Positions 6,132-6,812 of a stretch of DNA of 6,812 bases are shown piece after piece (the stretch's first letter is position 1; every line of letters begins with the position of its first letter). This DNA comes from Bacillota bacterium (GTDB lineage Bacteria; Bacillota; Clostridia; Clostridiales; Clostridiaceae). The translations under genes were made by a program, and so were the position numbers. A model generated the notes under the pieces. It was given only the letters and a program-made list of their open reading frames with translations, was not told where the DNA came from and did no database searches. The stretch lies in NCBI GenBank assembly GCA_023445445.1, contig JAEXLD010000105.1, positions 1 through 6,812 on the forward strand. Reading direction: 5' to 3'.

Positions 6132-6572
6132 ATGCATATAAGAAAAATGATAATAAATGATTACAATGAAGTCTATAATTTATGGTTAAAAACACCTAAT
6201 ATGGGCTTAAATAATCTTGATGATTCTAAATATGGAATTGAAAAGTTTTTATATAGAAATCCAGAAACTTGTTTTGTTGCAGAAGAAGATAATAAAATAA
6301 TTGGAGTAATTCTAACTGGACATGATGGTCGTAGAGGTTTTATCTATCATGTAACTGTCTCACCTGAAAAACGTAATAAAGGCATTGCTTCAAATTTATT
6401 AAATACTGCTTTAGATTCATTAAAAAATGAAGGAATCAACAAAGTTGCTTTAGTTGTATTTAATAAAAATGTATTAGGAAATTCATTTTGGGAAAAAAGA
6501 GGCTTTTCAATTCGTGAAGACCTAGCTTATAGAAATAAAGCTCTTACAGAAATAATTAGAATTGATACTTAA
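6132..6572 (+). CDS. GNAT family N-acetyltransferase
   Basis: This 146-residue cytoplasmic protein is a single GNAT domain, a family that moves the acetyl group of acetyl-CoA to an amine. The N-terminal strand and helix (MHIRKMIINDYNEVYNLW) are followed by strands around CFVAEEDNKIIGVILTGHDGRRGFI (47-71). The acetyl-CoA pyrophosphate loop is RNKGIA (81-86, the Q/RxxGxG/A motif), preceded by the beta4 strand IYHVTVSP (71-78). The C-terminal part has KVALVVF (104-110) and the typical NSFWEKRGF (117-125). The length is normal for the family. The GHDGRRGFIYH segment recalls the YpeA/RimI-like branch, but the substrate (protein N-terminus, amino acid, polyamine or drug) cannot be told. Start: ATG with AAGGAGA 7 nt upstream. 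A TATAAT at 6093-6098 could be the -10, but it has no convincing -35. A palindromic repeat lies just downstream and may end the transcript. Confidence 0.92.
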   Translation: MHIRKMIINDYNEVYNLWLKTPNMGLNNLDDSKYGIEKFLYRNPETCFVAEEDNKIIGVILTGHDGRRGFIYHVTVSPEKRNKGIASNLLNTALDSLKNEGINKVALVVFNKNVLGNSFWEKRGFSIREDLAYRNKALTEIIRIDT

Positions 6573-6588
6573 TACTTTTAATAAAAAA

Positions 6589-6683
6589 GTGCTGTGGCAC
6601 AAAGTAAAATGAATAATGTAGAATGTAAAATTAAAGAAGTAATTCCTTTGGAATTGCAACAATAATTTTACATTCTACATTTT
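6589..6683. repeat. Interspersed repeat, copy B, long hairpin
   Basis: This is a non-coding element between the convergent GNAT and permease genes. It opens with a GTGC-TGTG-GCAC mini-hairpin (6589-6600). It then has a perfect 19-bp inverted repeat, 6615-6633 with 6663-6681, extendable across one mismatch to 6612/6684. Inside is a second stem of about 8 bp, GTAATTCC with GGAATTGC (6639-6646 with 6650-6657), including one T.G pair. The plus-strand exit is ATTTTTAATT, so it can act as a terminator for the GNAT gene and perhaps the permease. The left 59 bases match copy A at 4113-4171 in 51 positions. It could be a miniature inverted-repeat element or a clostridial REP-like repeat. No target-site duplication is evident. 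Confidence 0.75.
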
Positions 6684-6686
6684 TAA

Positions 6687-6812
6687 TTAAGCTTTTTCTT
6701 CTTTTAATATTATGTTTAGTATTAATGCAGTAATGGTTCCTGTTGATATACCTGAAGCAAAAATCATCTTTAGTCCTTCTGGTAATTGAGAAATAAATTC
6801 TGGTCTAAAGGT
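6687..6812 (-). CDS. NCS2 nucleobase (uracil/xanthine) permease, C-terminus only
   Basis: An open frame enters from the right edge and ends at TAA (6687-6689), giving 41 residues. It has a linker with Arg and Glu (TFRPEFISQLPEGLKMIF) and then a hydrophobic stretch, MIFASGISTGTITALILNIIL, followed by KEEKA. This is the form of the last membrane segment and short charged tail of nucleobase:cation symporter-2 proteins (uracil or xanthine permeases), where a xPEGLxxxFxSGIxxGxxTAIxLN pattern ends the protein. The family carries purine or pyrimidine bases into the cell with protons or sodium; the exact base cannot be told from this fragment. More than nine tenths of the gene lies outside the window. 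The stop codon is 3 bp from the inverted-repeat element, which may end its transcript. Confidence 0.72.
   Translation of the reverse strand, partial: TFRPEFISQLPEGLKMIFASGISTGTITALILNIILKEEKA

Noticed and set aside
1..6812. CRISPR array, tRNA, riboswitch, toxin-antitoxin pair, transposase or phage gene
   Set aside because: No evenly spaced direct repeats, no cloverleaf with CCA-type end, no conserved riboswitch core in any leader, and no translated segment with such motifs were seen on either strand.

Overview
The base composition is very AT-rich (roughly three quarters A+T by eye). Ribosome binding sites are strong AGGAGG-type, and intergenic gaps are short and punctuated by hairpin terminators. 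The protein set (secreted FAS1 protein, Cthe_2159-like beta-helix lipoprotein, intracellular GH13 amylase, NCS2 permease) also fits a Gram-positive, low-GC, anaerobic Firmicute. The best guess is Clostridium sensu stricto. It reads as ordinary chromosome: no integrase, transposase, phage, CRISPR or tRNA gene is visible.

Layout from left to right. Positions 50-83 hold a minus-strand terminator, followed by an unrecognised 100-residue minus-strand gene with a TTG start (162-464). A minus-strand lipoprotein gene (700-1341) and a plus-strand secreted fasciclin-domain gene (1552-2079) are divergent and share a 210-bp intergenic region. The fasciclin gene converges on a large minus-strand lipoprotein gene (2191-4044), with a shared bidirectional terminator between them. 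That lipoprotein is a right-handed parallel beta-helix of the Cthe_2159 carbohydrate-binding type. Its promoter region has a perfect CTTAAA-N5-CTTAAA direct repeat 10 bp from a good -10, the arrangement expected for an OmpR/PhoB-family activator. Upstream of it lies a degenerate copy of a small interspersed repeat. Next is an alpha-amylase-family gene (4274-5566, minus) broken by a single in-frame TAA, then a small unknown minus-strand gene whose real start is probably GTG (5758-5943). A plus-strand GNAT acetyltransferase gene (6132-6572) follows. The window closes with a second, intact copy of the repeat (6589-6683) and the C-terminal 41 codons of an NCS2 nucleobase permease (minus, cut by the window end).

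Most genes look like single transcription units, each with its own terminator; no multi-gene operon is evident. Three of the proteins (lipoprotein, FAS1 protein, beta-helix lipoprotein) are predicted to act outside the membrane, so the left half may be a small cell-surface locus. That is inference from signal peptides and adjacency only. I found no convincing new multi-gene system. The items most worth checking are the nonsense-interrupted amylase, the direct-repeat promoter of the beta-helix gene, and the two-copy hairpin repeat.
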